Shown: positions 9,028 through 18,350, counted from the stretch's first letter. The stretch is 64,000 nucleotides of DNA from SKZT01 sp964478625 (GCA_964478625.1 CAYZJH010000008.1:1-64000); one strand, 5' to 3'. Notes: generated from the letters alone by a model not told the origin. Program-made: numbers and translations.

Positions 9028-9411
9028 TTATCGAAATTCCTGCCAGGTCTGTTTGATTATTTCTTTCATTTTGTCAATGGGCGTATCCTTTCGGATAAAA
9101 TTAGCCGCACCCAGATTCATGCACTTTTCAACACTTTCGGCATCTGATAGAGAGGTCATCATGATGACAAAAGCGCGGGGATTTTCTTTCATAACCTCCT
9201 TCAAAGTTTCTTCTCCGGTTTTTACCGGCATGTTGATATCCAACAGCATCAGATCAGGCTTGTGTTCTTTGAAAAGATCTATAGCCTCTTGTCCGTTGGC
9301 CGCCTCTGCAATAATTTCCGCATTAATGCTTTTCATCATCGCTTTCATCAGTGCCCTGATATGAATTTCATCATCTGCCAGCAGAACCCTTGGTTTTCTT
9401 TTTTCCGTCAT
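9028..9411 (-). CDS. CheY-like single-domain response regulator
   Basis: 127 residues, a bare receiver. It has the acidic pair in 'LLADDEIHIR', phosphoacceptor D58 in 'LMLLDINMP', Thr/Ser in 'IMMTSLSD' and Lys in 'FIRKDTP'. There is no output domain, so it acts through protein contacts. It lies 19 bases downstream of the receiver-kinase hybrid gene on the same strand and upstream of the small protein and GspE-like genes. It is therefore probably the phospho-target of that kinase and may act on the GspE-like protein (inference from operon structure). Confidence 0.93.
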   Translation of the reverse strand: MTEKRKPRVLLADDEIHIRALMKAMMKSINAEIIAEAANGQEAIDLFKEHKPDLMLLDINMPVKTGEETLKEVMKENPRAFVIMMTSLSDAESVEKCMNLGAANFIRKDTPIDKMKEIIKQTWQEFR

Positions 9412-9430
9412 AACCCCCTCCGAATAAATC

Positions 9431-10591
9431 TTATGACCTTATGTTTTTTGGAAGCTTGAAAGTGAATGTCGCCCCCATTCCCAAAAAGCTTTGTACTTCA
9501 AGCAATCCGTGATGAGCGTCGATAATTTTTTTGACAATTGCAAGTCCCAGGCCTGTGCTTTGTTCCCCTGCCGTTGGTTTTGCGCTCAAACGCTGAAACT
9601 CACCAAACAGTCTGGATTGCTCTTCCTCGGAGATTCCCGGTCCCTGATCCTGAACACTCACGTTGACCGTGTCATTATCCTCAGTGGCACGAATTTTTAT
9701 GATCGATCCGGGTGGCGAGTATTTTATGGCATTACTGACCAGGTTGTCGATAACCTGTCCAATTTTCGAGGAATCAAAATAGATTTCAGGAATAGGTTCC
9801 GGATCAAAGTCTATCCGAGTCCCTTTTTTTTCCGCGGACATTCGGTTCAATTTGATTCTGTTTTGAATGAGGTTGATCAGGCATTGCTTTGAGTGTTTGA
9901 GGTCAAGATTTCCGCTTTCGATCACTGAAACATCCAGCAGGTCGTTGACCAGAGAAAGCATTTCATCGGAAGTTTTATTAATAATGTTAAGATATTCTTT
10001 CTGGTCTTGTGTCAAAGGACCGAAAATTTCATGTAAAAGGAATTCGCTTAAACCGCGAATGGAAGAGAGAGGACTTCTCAGATCATGGGCTGCCATTCCC
10101 AGAAATTTGTTTTTTAGTTCATTCAGCTTAATCAATTGTTTGTTGGATTTTTCCAGCTCCGTATTCTTTGCGGCAAGGTCTCGCAAAAGTTGTTGATTTC
10201 TTTTTTTGAGCTGATGTTTTTCCAGAACTTTGTCAACGGAGATCGAAAGGGTTCTCAAGATGTTTTCATCTTTGAGAAGGTAATCACTTGCTCCGCAAGT
10301 CATCGCTTCGATGGCGACATTCAGTTGATCGCTGGCAGTCAGGAATATAAAGGGTACACCTTTACCAGAGCCTCTTATATTTTTGATGAGTTCGAGACCG
10401 TTCATTCCGGGCATTGCCATATCCGATATGATCAGCTCGATATCAGGATTTTCTTTCAACTTTTCAAGGGCTTGTAATCCATTTTCAGCGGTGTCGAATT
10501 TAAAGCCTTTTGATGAAAGCTTTTTGGGAAGCATTTTTCTGAAAAAAAGATCATCGTCTACAATCAGAACCTTTATCTTTTCTTCGGTCAT
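9431..10591 (-). CDS. Response-regulator/histidine-kinase hybrid (receiver at N-terminus)
   Basis: 386 residues from the ATG at 10591. This start overlaps the stop of the upstream hydrolase as ATGA; a longer in-frame start at 10702 lies inside the hydrolase gene and is rejected. Order: receiver (about 5-125, D57 in 'LIISDMAMPGMNG'), helical linker, HisKA with the phospho-His in 'GMAAHDLRSPLSSI', HATPase_c with N box 'NLVSNAIKYSPPGS', G1 'DQGPGISEEE' and G2 'STGLGLAIVKKI'. No transmembrane segment is seen, so it is a soluble kinase whose own receiver is probably its input. It is the likely phosphodonor for the CheY-like protein encoded just downstream. Confidence 0.93.
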   Translation of the reverse strand: MTEEKIKVLIVDDDLFFRKMLPKKLSSKGFKFDTAENGLQALEKLKENPDIELIISDMAMPGMNGLELIKNIRGSGKGVPFIFLTASDQLNVAIEAMTCGASDYLLKDENILRTLSISVDKVLEKHQLKKRNQQLLRDLAAKNTELEKSNKQLIKLNELKNKFLGMAAHDLRSPLSSIRGLSEFLLHEIFGPLTQDQKEYLNIINKTSDEMLSLVNDLLDVSVIESGNLDLKHSKQCLINLIQNRIKLNRMSAEKKGTRIDFDPEPIPEIYFDSSKIGQVIDNLVSNAIKYSPPGSIIKIRATEDNDTVNVSVQDQGPGISEEEQSRLFGEFQRLSAKPTAGEQSTGLGLAIVKKIIDAHHGLLEVQSFLGMGATFTFKLPKNIRS

Positions 10592-11397
10592 GGAGTATCT
10601 TTCTCTTCGACAATGGAGAATATAAAAGACGACATCAGGGCCAGAACATGAGCCGAAGCCTGGAAATGGGGAACATGACTGCAATTGGGAATGATCTCCC
10701 ACGAAACCGGTCCTTTTACTTGTTCAACAATCCTTTTGACTTGCCTGACTGTTGCATATTCGTCGTTTTCCCCCTGAATGACTAAAAGAGGGCAGGAGAT
10801 TTCGGGCAAAAAAGATTCAATATTCCAATCTCGAAAATCCGGATTCAGCCAGGTATTTGCCCACCTTTGCACCACTTGGTTGGTATTTACTCCGTGATAC
10901 CGTGAAAGCTTTTTTTTCAGTTCAGGATCTGAATTATAGAACTCCATAAATTGTTGAATTCCATGAACCGTTATATTTTCCACAAAAATATGCGCGGCCT
11001 CAGTAATGGCCCCTCTTACAAGCTGTTTATTGGTAGCCGCCGCCAAAAGTGCAATGGATCCTCCATCACTGTGGCCGATCAAAATGGTTTTGTCAATGCC
11101 GCAGGAGGATAAAACCTTTGGAAGATCCACTGTGGCTTCGTTGATCAGGTAATTTTTAGGCCATGTACCCTTAAATGGGTCCGAACCGCCGTAACCTTTA
11201 CGGTCATAAACCAGCCCATTTAGGCGCGTAATTGTGCAAAGGGTTTTGGGAAAGTCTTTCCAGTGCTCGATACATCCAAGACCTTCATGTAAAAATACCA
11301 AGGTCGGACGGTTTTGCTGACCGGATTTTTCAGTCACCCTAATTTTTTGAACTCTTAACCTGTTTCCGAGGATAGGAACATGAAAGGTGTTTCCCAT
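10588..11397 (-). CDS. Alpha/beta-hydrolase fold protein
   Basis: 269 residues, ATG at 11397. The nucleophile elbow 'GHSDGGS' gives the catalytic Ser, the acid is probably Asp in 'QGENDEYA', and the His is in 'CSHVPHFQ'. The oxyanion region 'FLHEGLGCIEHW' is also present, so it looks catalytically complete. There is no signal peptide, so it is cytoplasmic. The substrate is not evident; similar enzymes are esterases or carboxylic-ester/lactone hydrolases. It is the first gene of the minus-strand signalling operon, overlapping the receiver-kinase gene by 4 bases. That coupling suggests the hydrolase belongs to the same pathway, perhaps making or removing the signal. Confidence 0.88.
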   Translation of the reverse strand: MGNTFHVPILGNRLRVQKIRVTEKSGQQNRPTLVFLHEGLGCIEHWKDFPKTLCTITRLNGLVYDRKGYGGSDPFKGTWPKNYLINEATVDLPKVLSSCGIDKTILIGHSDGGSIALLAAATNKQLVRGAITEAAHIFVENITVHGIQQFMEFYNSDPELKKKLSRYHGVNTNQVVQRWANTWLNPDFRDWNIESFLPEISCPLLVIQGENDEYATVRQVKRIVEQVKGPVSWEIIPNCSHVPHFQASAHVLALMSSFIFSIVEEKDTP

Positions 11398-11845
11398 TCG
11401 AACTCAATCCTTGTAAAAAGCAATATTTCAACAAAACACCAAGCATATTATAATCAAAAATTACAAAAAAAAATCTTAATTTTTGCTATTCGGGGATTTT
11501 AATATCATTTAAAAAATTAAAATTTACCCGTATCCAGAAAATATTTCGTGGAATTTCATTTATCCAATAGGATTCGACTGTCATTGTCAAGGTTGCCATT
11601 TGAAAAAAAATATTTCATACTGTCTTGAAATAATCGTTTGGGTCTGGGAGTCAGGCGATTGAGATGAATATCTCAAGCAGATTATACTGTTGTTTCAGTA
11701 GGTTGTCGGCAGCGATAGCTTGTTTCAGACAGTCGTGCAATTCCCACCATTAGCTAACGACAAAATGTTCATCATTTGATTCTCGTGTTGATCCAAACAA
11801 AAATAAGTTCACAGAGGGCCGGAATAAATCACTGGGAGAAAATGG
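11398..11845. other. Divergent intergenic region, 448 bases
   Basis: AT-rich spacer between the minus-strand hydrolase operon and the plus-strand kinase-like gene, so it should hold both promoters. I see no gene, tRNA or known riboswitch in it. The clearest structure is a small perfect inverted repeat, 'TTGAGAT'-GAAT-'ATCTCAA', at 11659-11676, which could be an operator or a small hairpin. A ribosome site 'GGGAG' at about 11833 serves the downstream ATG at 11846. Confidence 0.5.
11659..11676. repeat. Short inverted repeat, possible operator
   Basis: 7-bp perfect arms ('TTGAGAT' and 'ATCTCAA') around a 4-base centre, lying in the divergent promoter region about 170 bases before the plus-strand kinase-like gene. 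Its size and position fit a dimeric regulator site, but no second copy was noticed in the window and no regulator can be assigned. Confidence 0.3.
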
Positions 11846-12706
11846 ATGATTACAAAGAGTTCCATTGGAAATGGCAAAATAGAGTTAAAAGAGGAAATTG
11901 AACAACTTGTTGAGGTGAAAACCCAGGCACTCAGGCAGGAAAATGATCACTTAAAAAAAGAACTGATCCGAAAAGAGGAGGCGCTGAAAGACCTTCACAA
12001 AATTAAAGAATCCCTTGAAATGACAAATTGGATCAAGAGTAATTTGTTTAACAATATGAGTCATGAACTTCGAAACCCTCTTAACTCGATATTGGGTTTT
12101 TCACAGGTGCTTCTGGAAAAGTATTTCGGTCCCTTGAATACAAAGCAAGAGCAATACATTAAAGATATTCATGAAAGCGGTCAGGATTTGCTTGCGCTAA
12201 TCAATGATATTCTGGATCTGACAAGGCCGGATAATGAAAACAATGACCTTCATCTTGGTTATGTGAATATTGGGGAACTGATTCGAGCCAGCTTGAACTT
12301 TATTCGTCAGAAAGCCTTTATGCACAATATAGACATTAATTTTTCGGTGCAAGAAGATCTAAATACCCTGCCGATGAATCTGGATAAGAGAAAGATGAAA
12401 CAAATTTTATTCAATCTGTTTTCACATGCATTGAGTTTGACTCCTGATGGAGGTCAGATGGGGGTTATCGCCGAAAGATTCATGGTCGAAAATCGTGATT
12501 CGGTAGGTATTTCTATTGTTGCCGAATATCGTTCAAAAACGGTCGAAGAACCTACCCGGGATAAAAACGGTAAAATGAATCAAATCCCAATCCCCGCTCC
12601 GGAATTAAACTGGACAAGAAGCCTGGTAACCCTTCATGGCGGGACATTGCTCCAAAACAGTCAAGAAGGTAAAGAAAGCCGGTTCACAATCATTCTACCG
12701 ATATAG
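11846..12706 (+). CDS. Histidine-kinase-like protein with degenerate ATPase domain
   Basis: 286 residues, ATG at 11846 behind 'GGGAG'. An N-terminal coiled coil (about 12-60) leads into a good HisKA domain with H73 in 'NNMSHELRNPLNSI'. The ATPase half is eroded. The N box is 'NLFSHALSLTPDGG' (Asn changed to His at the key position). No DxGxG G1 motif is present, and where G2 (GxGLGL) should be there is 'LNWTRSLVTLHGG'. It probably cannot bind ATP or autophosphorylate. It may act as a phosphotransfer protein through H73, a phosphatase or a dimerisation antagonist (inference). There is no sensor domain or membrane segment. Its stop codon directly abuts the convergent ftsK stop. Confidence 0.8.
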   Translation: MITKSSIGNGKIELKEEIEQLVEVKTQALRQENDHLKKELIRKEEALKDLHKIKESLEMTNWIKSNLFNNMSHELRNPLNSILGFSQVLLEKYFGPLNTKQEQYIKDIHESGQDLLALINDILDLTRPDNENNDLHLGYVNIGELIRASLNFIRQKAFMHNIDINFSVQEDLNTLPMNLDKRKMKQILFNLFSHALSLTPDGGQMGVIAERFMVENRDSVGISIVAEYRSKTVEEPTRDKNGKMNQIPIPAPELNWTRSLVTLHGGTLLQNSQEGKESRFTIILPI

Positions 12707-14905
12707 CTAAGGTAATTCTTCATAACCCCGAGCTAAAACTTCACGGGGTTTTGCTCCATCAGAAGGACCTACAATTCCCTCCTTTTCCATCACTTCTATT
12801 ATCCTGGCGGCTCTATTATAACCTATTCTCAGATGCCGTTGGATCATAGAAATGGAGGCTTGGCCGTTTTTGGTAACGAGGGCTACCGCATCATCATAGC
12901 GCTCATCATAATCGTCTTCGGTAAGTTCCTCTTTATCTTCGGAAGGGGTTTCCGTGACGGATTTATCATATTCAGGGGATTTCTGGCTTTTTAAAAATTC
13001 TGTGATCAGGCTGATCTCCTCCTCTGAAATAAAAGAACCATGGATTCGCTGGAGGCGTGCAGTCCCGGGAGGAAGAAAAAGCATATCGCCATTGCCCAAA
13101 AGTTGTTCAGCTCCATTTGAATCAATGATGGTGCGCGAATCGGTTCTGGAGGAAACCTGAAATGTTAGTCTTGTGGGAAAATTGGCTTTGATAATGCCGG
13201 TGAGAACATCGACCGATGGTCTCTGCGTGGCAAGAATCAGGTGAATTCCTGATGCACGTGCCATCTGCGCAAGCCTTGTCAAAGCAAACTCCACATCTTT
13301 TGATGTGACCATCATAAGATCAGCAAGCTCATCGATGATAATGACGATATAAGGTAAGGTTTCGAACGGTTGAATATTTTCAGGTGAGTCAGGAGATACA
13401 TTCTTCGCCGCTTTTTTTTCTTTGATGATTTTCTGATTGTATTGTGCGATATTTCGAACACGCTTTTGTGAGAGCATTTCATAGCGTCTTTCCATCTCTT
13501 TGACTGCCCAAAAAAGTGCATTTGTGGCTTTTTTAACATCGGTGACCACGGGGGTGATCAGATGGGGTATTCCGTCATAATAGGACAATTCGATTCTTTT
13601 TGGATCAATCATAATGAATTTGACTTCATCAGGTCTCGATTTATATAAAATGCTGCAAATCATGGCGTTTAATCCCACACTTTTTCCTGTTCCGGTGGCT
13701 CCGGCGATGAGCAGATGGGGCATTTTCGCCAGATCAGCAATTACCGGATTTCCAACGATGTCTTTTCCCAGGCATAGTGTGAGTTTGGACCTGGACCTTT
13801 CAAAGCTGCTGACATTAACCATATCTTTAAAACAGACTATCTCTCTGACTGCATTGGGGATTTCGATTCCAATAACCGCCTTTCCCGGAATCGGAGCTAC
13901 GATTCGGATGCTTAATGCGCGAAGGGCCAAAGCAAGATCATCAGTTAAATTAACCACTCTGTTGATTTTAACTCCAGGAGCAGGTTCGTATTCAAAAGTT
14001 GTAATGACAGGGCCAGGTGTGATTGCCACAACTTTGCCTTTTACTCCGAAATCCTCCAGTTTTTTTTCCAGTAAGTGGGATTGCATCCGAAGGTTTTCAT
14101 CATCAGCGTTGGTCGAAGGAGAATCCGGATCATTAAGAAATTCAAGAGGCGGAAGCTGGAATTCATCTTCTGATTTGATGAAATCAAAAATTTTCTGTTT
14201 GGACTGCTCCTGCTTAACCTGGGCTTTTGGTTTAATTGTTTCCTGGGGCGGTGTGATGATCCGGATCGGATTATTTTGGGGAACCGGAGGTTCATTTTTT
14301 ATTTTGTTTGATTTTGGTTTAGCCTTTTTGACTTTATCCGTTATAGAAATTCGTGAGGCATTTATTTTGGAGCTTACGGTTGTTGCGGTGCGAAAAAATA
14401 ATTTGAAAAATGAAAACAAAGACATGCCGGTAGCCATGATCAGGCCGATAATCCATAAAACCGTAAGAATAAGCATTCCGCCGACCGGGTTGGCATATTT
14501 AAACAATATTGATTTGAAAGGAATCCCGATGATTCCTCCTGATGAAAAAGTGTTTCCGAAAAGCTGATAGTGATCCTGCCTGACAGCAAATAAACTTCCT
14601 GAAGTAATGATCAGAATAAGGCTTCCGCTCACGCTGATGAAAACAAAAATGTTTTTAACAGATTTATTTCCGAAGAAGTGAAAACTTCCAAGCAATAACA
14701 GTATCGGTATCCAAAAAGCTCCAAGGCCGAACAGTCCGATCAGAACGCCGGCAAGGTGTGATCCTATCAGGCCGAAAAGGTTGTGGGTTTGATCGGTTTT
14801 GGTGGCATTGAAAAATGACGGGTCTGTGGGACTGTATGAAAACAGGCTGACCACAGTCAGAACAACTAGAAAAAAAAGAAGTATTCCGGCGATTTCCTTA
14901 CGCAT
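12707..14905 (-). CDS. ftsK: DNA translocase FtsK/SpoIIIE
   Basis: 732 residues. The N-terminal 170 residues hold about four membrane segments (for example 'IAGILLFFLVVLTVVSLF'). A basic linker rich in Lys/Pro follows, then the alpha/beta motor with Walker A 'GATGTGKSVGLN' and Walker B 'IVIIIDELADLMM'. The C-terminal gamma winged helix ('ISMIQRHLRIGYNRAARII') would read polar KOPS-like sequences. It is a hexameric pump at the septum that moves chromosome termini and activates XerCD. All domains are intact, and the size is typical of non-enteric FtsK proteins with a short linker. The gene converges with the kinase-like gene without a single spare base. Confidence 0.97.
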   Translation of the reverse strand: MRKEIAGILLFFLVVLTVVSLFSYSPTDPSFFNATKTDQTHNLFGLIGSHLAGVLIGLFGLGAFWIPILLLLGSFHFFGNKSVKNIFVFISVSGSLILIITSGSLFAVRQDHYQLFGNTFSSGGIIGIPFKSILFKYANPVGGMLILTVLWIIGLIMATGMSLFSFFKLFFRTATTVSSKINASRISITDKVKKAKPKSNKIKNEPPVPQNNPIRIITPPQETIKPKAQVKQEQSKQKIFDFIKSEDEFQLPPLEFLNDPDSPSTNADDENLRMQSHLLEKKLEDFGVKGKVVAITPGPVITTFEYEPAPGVKINRVVNLTDDLALALRALSIRIVAPIPGKAVIGIEIPNAVREIVCFKDMVNVSSFERSRSKLTLCLGKDIVGNPVIADLAKMPHLLIAGATGTGKSVGLNAMICSILYKSRPDEVKFIMIDPKRIELSYYDGIPHLITPVVTDVKKATNALFWAVKEMERRYEMLSQKRVRNIAQYNQKIIKEKKAAKNVSPDSPENIQPFETLPYIVIIIDELADLMMVTSKDVEFALTRLAQMARASGIHLILATQRPSVDVLTGIIKANFPTRLTFQVSSRTDSRTIIDSNGAEQLLGNGDMLFLPPGTARLQRIHGSFISEEEISLITEFLKSQKSPEYDKSVTETPSEDKEELTEDDYDERYDDAVALVTKNGQASISMIQRHLRIGYNRAARIIEVMEKEGIVGPSDGAKPREVLARGYEELP

Positions 14906-14946
14906 AACCCTGTATTAATTTGCTGAACCTACCCAACAAGGTCTTT

Positions 14947-16596
14947 TTAAATTTCCTGAATGAAGGCAAGAATTACAGGACGACGTCCGATGGTAAAATA
15001 AAAATATTTTTTTAATGCACTCTGAACCATGCTTCGGATCCGTTGAAGACGGTTGGGATCATCCGGGCCGACTTCTTCCACAATTTCAAGTACGACACAT
15101 ATAGCATCTTCCAGTAAATGCCCTGTTTCCGTTTCAAAAACAAATCCTCTTGAGACAATTTCGGGACCATATATCACAATACCGGTCTCTTCGTCAAAAA
15201 CCATGCTGACCAATACCAGACCTTCCTCGCTAAGCACCCGTCGTTCCTTAAGAACGCTTCTGCCGACATCACCGACGCCTTTGCCATCAATGAGCACACG
15301 GCCTGTGGTAATATTTTGACAAATTTTTCCTCCGGTTTCATCGAACTGGATAATTTGCCCGTTTTCCGCCAACAGGATCCTTTCATCAGGGATACCTAAA
15401 TCTTTGGCCAGTCGGGCATGATGAACCAGGTGACGATATTCTCCATGAATCGGGATAAAATACCGGGGTCGTGTTAATTGAATCATCATTTTGAGTTCTT
15501 CCCGAAATGCATGTCCTGACACATGGATTGCGGAAATTTTCTCATAGATAACATTAGCGCCCAACCGATAAAGGTTATTGATGATATTGGTAATGGCCTT
15601 TTCATTTCCGGGAATGAACTTTGAAGATAAAATAACCGTATCCCCAGGTTGGATTTTAATGTATTTATGACTTCCTCCAGCCATTCTGGCAAGTGCTGAC
15701 ATGGGTTCTCCCTGACTGCCGGTAGTGATGATCAGGGTTTCTTCTTCTGGATAGGCATCGAGTTCACTGATATCGATCTCTGTATGGATCGGCACATGCA
15801 GAAATCCTAGTTCTTTGGCAAGTTGAGTACTGATTTCAATACTTTTTCCGTTAAATACGATTTTTCTGCCGATTTTGGATGCAATATTGATAATCTGCTG
15901 AATCCGTGAAATGCTGGAGGCAAAAAGGGCGATAATAATTCGGCCGTGGCTTTCCACGGCAATATTGGCCAAAGTTTCACCCACCTGTTTATCCGAAATG
16001 GTATAGCCATCCTTTTCAACATTGGTAGAATCGGATAAGAGTGCGAGAACCCCTTCCTCTCCCAACTGAGCAAACCGACTCACATCGGTATCCATGCTGT
16101 TTATATTGCTATGGGAGATTTTAAAGTCGCCTGTGTGTACGATGAGGCCTTCAGGAGTTCTAAGGGCAATGCCGACACCATCGACCACGCTATGGGCGAC
16201 ACGAATAAATTCCAATTCAAAAGCCCCTAACGTAAGTGTTGACCGGGGTTGAATTTTAATCAGTTTCGCGCTGGTCAGCAAATCATGCTCTTCGAGCTTG
16301 TGTCGTACCATACCCAAAGTAAAAGGCGTGCCATAGACAGGTACATTAATTTCCCTGAGAAGATATGGTATGGCACCGATATGATCTTCATGGGCATGGG
16401 TTAGAACAAGACCGACTATTTTGGAATGATTTTTTTTCAGATATCCCATATCGGGAATGACATAGTCTATGCCCAACATGTAGTCTTCGGGAAACATCAG
16501 TCCGGCATCTACAACCAACAGTGATTCCCCGTATTCAAAGACCATCATGTTCAGGCCGATTTCACCTAAACCGCCCAGGGGAATAATTTTTACCAT
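14947..16596 (-). CDS. rnj: Ribonuclease J
   Basis: 549 residues. Metallo-beta-lactamase/beta-CASP nuclease with the zinc motif 'THAHEDHIGA', further ligands in 'HSVVDG' and 'HTGDFKI', and the beta-CASP segment 'SGHAFREELKMMIQL' followed by 'PIHGEYRHLVHHA'. It acts in mRNA decay and 5' rRNA maturation, with endonuclease and 5'-3' exonuclease activity. A C-terminal oligomerisation domain ends in 'RRPVILAFIQEI'. Its ATG overlaps the plsC stop by one base (TAATG), so the two are coupled. RNase J in a Gram-negative background fits Desulfobacterota. Confidence 0.95.
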   Translation of the reverse strand: MVKIIPLGGLGEIGLNMMVFEYGESLLVVDAGLMFPEDYMLGIDYVIPDMGYLKKNHSKIVGLVLTHAHEDHIGAIPYLLREINVPVYGTPFTLGMVRHKLEEHDLLTSAKLIKIQPRSTLTLGAFELEFIRVAHSVVDGVGIALRTPEGLIVHTGDFKISHSNINSMDTDVSRFAQLGEEGVLALLSDSTNVEKDGYTISDKQVGETLANIAVESHGRIIIALFASSISRIQQIINIASKIGRKIVFNGKSIEISTQLAKELGFLHVPIHTEIDISELDAYPEEETLIITTGSQGEPMSALARMAGGSHKYIKIQPGDTVILSSKFIPGNEKAITNIINNLYRLGANVIYEKISAIHVSGHAFREELKMMIQLTRPRYFIPIHGEYRHLVHHARLAKDLGIPDERILLAENGQIIQFDETGGKICQNITTGRVLIDGKGVGDVGRSVLKERRVLSEEGLVLVSMVFDEETGIVIYGPEIVSRGFVFETETGHLLEDAICVVLEIVEEVGPDDPNRLQRIRSMVQSALKKYFYFTIGRRPVILAFIQEI

Positions 16597-17315
16597 TACA
16601 CGCCCGATTCTCGTTTCTCAAATGATTCACAAATTGATTTTCGCACTTCTGCCATGAGCATATCTTTTCTTTTCCGGGTAAATTCCGAAGTCGGTATCGG
16701 CTTTTTAATCTCAATCAAGACATTATTATTGGTCCATATGCGAAAGGTCTCTTTTGGCATGATCGCACGAGTGCCGTGTATTACAACGGGAACAATAGGG
16801 ACTTTGGAGTCAATTGCCATGATAAACCCCCCCTTTTTGAAATCCCTGATTTTTCCATCCAGACTTCTCGTACCTTCGGGAAAAATGACAACGGATGTCC
16901 CCTTTTGAATTGTTTCCGCAGCTTTTTTTAAGCTCTTCACCGCAGATCTGAAATCACTGCGATCAATACTGATATACCCCACCCTTCTCATGGCCAGACC
17001 GAATAAAGGAATTTTAAACAGTTCTGCTTTTGCCAACCAGCGAAACTGTACCGGCAGATGAGCCAGAAGCACGGGAATGTCATAATTGCTCTGATGATTG
17101 GCCATATAAATATAGGATTTGGAGGGGTTTATGTTCTTTAATCCGCTCAATTTGACTTTAATGCCGCTGACTCTCAATATTGAAGCGGCCCAGATACGGG
17201 CAACCCTGTGGGCAATGTTACCGGTTTTGTCCATAAAAGAGGCTAAAATGGAACAAATACCGAAAAACATTGTGGCCAATATTGTCCACGCTACAACAAT
17301 GGTGGTTTTAAACAT
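16596..17315 (-). CDS. plsC: 1-acyl-sn-glycerol-3-phosphate acyltransferase (PlsC family)
   Basis: 239 residues with an N-terminal membrane segment ('IVVAWTILATMFFGICSILASF'). Acyltransferase blocks are visible: the catalytic HX4D motif 'NHQSNYD', 'GYISIDRSD', 'FPEGTRS' and 'VPIVPVVIHGT'. It adds the second acyl chain to lysophosphatidic acid at the inner membrane. It is the first gene of a two-gene unit with rnj, an arrangement without an obvious functional link. Confidence 0.93.
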   Translation of the reverse strand: MFKTTIVVAWTILATMFFGICSILASFMDKTGNIAHRVARIWAASILRVSGIKVKLSGLKNINPSKSYIYMANHQSNYDIPVLLAHLPVQFRWLAKAELFKIPLFGLAMRRVGYISIDRSDFRSAVKSLKKAAETIQKGTSVVIFPEGTRSLDGKIRDFKKGGFIMAIDSKVPIVPVVIHGTRAIMPKETFRIWTNNNVLIEIKKPIPTSEFTRKRKDMLMAEVRKSICESFEKRESGV

Positions 17316-17396
17316 ACTTCTACTGAAATCTCCTGGTTTTTCCGGTATTTTTAGTCAGAGGATAACCTGTTGGTGCCTGACCCAAAAGGGTCTAAT

Positions 17397-17729
17397 CTAA
17401 ATTTTTATATTCAGCCTTTCGAAAATAGAGTCAGCAAATTCCATGAACCAATTTCTTTGGGATTCGGTTGCGTGCTGGATACAATTGCAGCGCATTATTT
17501 TTTTACTCCTTACCAAAAACTCACAGCTCATCTTGTATGGAACAATTTCAATGGCAAAATAAAATGGGCTGCAATCCTTATGGTCTTTTTGCACCTGGCT
17601 GAGTAAATCTTCGCTGATGGGTATCCAATAGATACCATCGATTCCCGCATTTGAAAAATGCTGATCAAGATAATTTTTGACCTGGTCATAGTCTTCAGGG
17701 CTGAACTGATCAATCACATATTGTTTCAT
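17397..17729 (-). CDS. Conserved-looking hypothetical protein
   Basis: 110 residues, not recognised. It looks like a compact soluble alpha/beta protein ('GIDGIYWIPISEDLL', 'FYFAIEIVPYKMSCEFLVRS') with Cys residues in 'MRCNCIQHA'. It has no signal peptide or membrane segment. It lies 19 bases downstream of ogt on the same strand and may be cotranscribed with it. Codon usage resembles its neighbours, which supports a real gene. Confidence 0.65.
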   Translation of the reverse strand: MKQYVIDQFSPEDYDQVKNYLDQHFSNAGIDGIYWIPISEDLLSQVQKDHKDCSPFYFAIEIVPYKMSCEFLVRSKKIMRCNCIQHATESQRNWFMEFADSIFERLNIKI

Positions 17730-17748
17730 AATTTTCTGCTACCATAGT

Positions 17749-18303
17749 TTAATTTTGCTTGCAAGTCATATTCTCGGAGATAAACCTGGCTTCCATTTCA
17801 ATCATTTTGCGCTTCATTTCTGAGCCTCCTCCGAATTTTCCTACCGATAAATCACTTCTCACCACACGATGACATGGAATGATGATCGGAAATGGATTTT
17901 TTGCGAGACAAGACCCTACATACCGATATGCTTTGGGCCTTTTTAGGGTTTCCGCAATATTTTTGTATGAACGTACCTGTCCATAAGGAATTTCAGAAGT
18001 AATCCGCAAGACATGTTCATGAAGCGGGGTCATATGAGTCATATCCAGAAAGTTCCATGACAGGGCCATTGGATCCAAAGGCTTTCCGGCAAAATAATCA
18101 ATAATGGCCTTAGATATGGATGCTGCCTGGGGATGGAACCCGGAGATACCCCAAACCTTTTTGTCCACCATTTTTTTTAAATTATCCTTTGAGGTGGCAG
18201 GAAGCAATGTTCTAACCAGGGAAAAAGGATTTTCCCGAAACAGAACAGCACAATACCCGAATTGGGTTTCAAATACTATATGGTGATTTAATTTTTTGTC
18301 CAA
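17749..18303 (-). CDS. ogt: Methylated-DNA-protein cysteine methyltransferase (O6-alkylguanine repair)
   Basis: 184 residues from the TTG at 18303, preceded by 'CAGGA' at good spacing. The frame stays open to 18513, but that would run back through the ferredoxin gene and its terminator, so the TTG start is chosen. The acceptor motif 'IIPCHRVV' has C144. 'IPYGQVRSYKNIA' is the DNA-binding helix-turn-helix, and 'GKFGGGSEMKRKMIEME' closes the active site. It is a suicide enzyme that removes alkyl groups from O6-alkylguanine. The N-terminal ribonuclease-like domain is short but present. Confidence 0.92.
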   Translation of the reverse strand: MDKKLNHHIVFETQFGYCAVLFRENPFSLVRTLLPATSKDNLKKMVDKKVWGISGFHPQAASISKAIIDYFAGKPLDPMALSWNFLDMTHMTPLHEHVLRITSEIPYGQVRSYKNIAETLKRPKAYRYVGSCLAKNPFPIIIPCHRVVRSDLSVGKFGGGSEMKRKMIEMEARFISENMTCKQN

Positions 18304-18350
18304 AGGATATTCCTGGTTATATGCCGAAATAAAAATGACAGGAAATAGCC

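Noticed and set aside
13614..14567. Long plus-strand open frame (317 codons) opposite ftsK
   Set aside because: It lies wholly inside ftsK, its product is low-complexity Ser/Leu/Ile-rich with no motif, and the ftsK protein is complete. A shadow frame.
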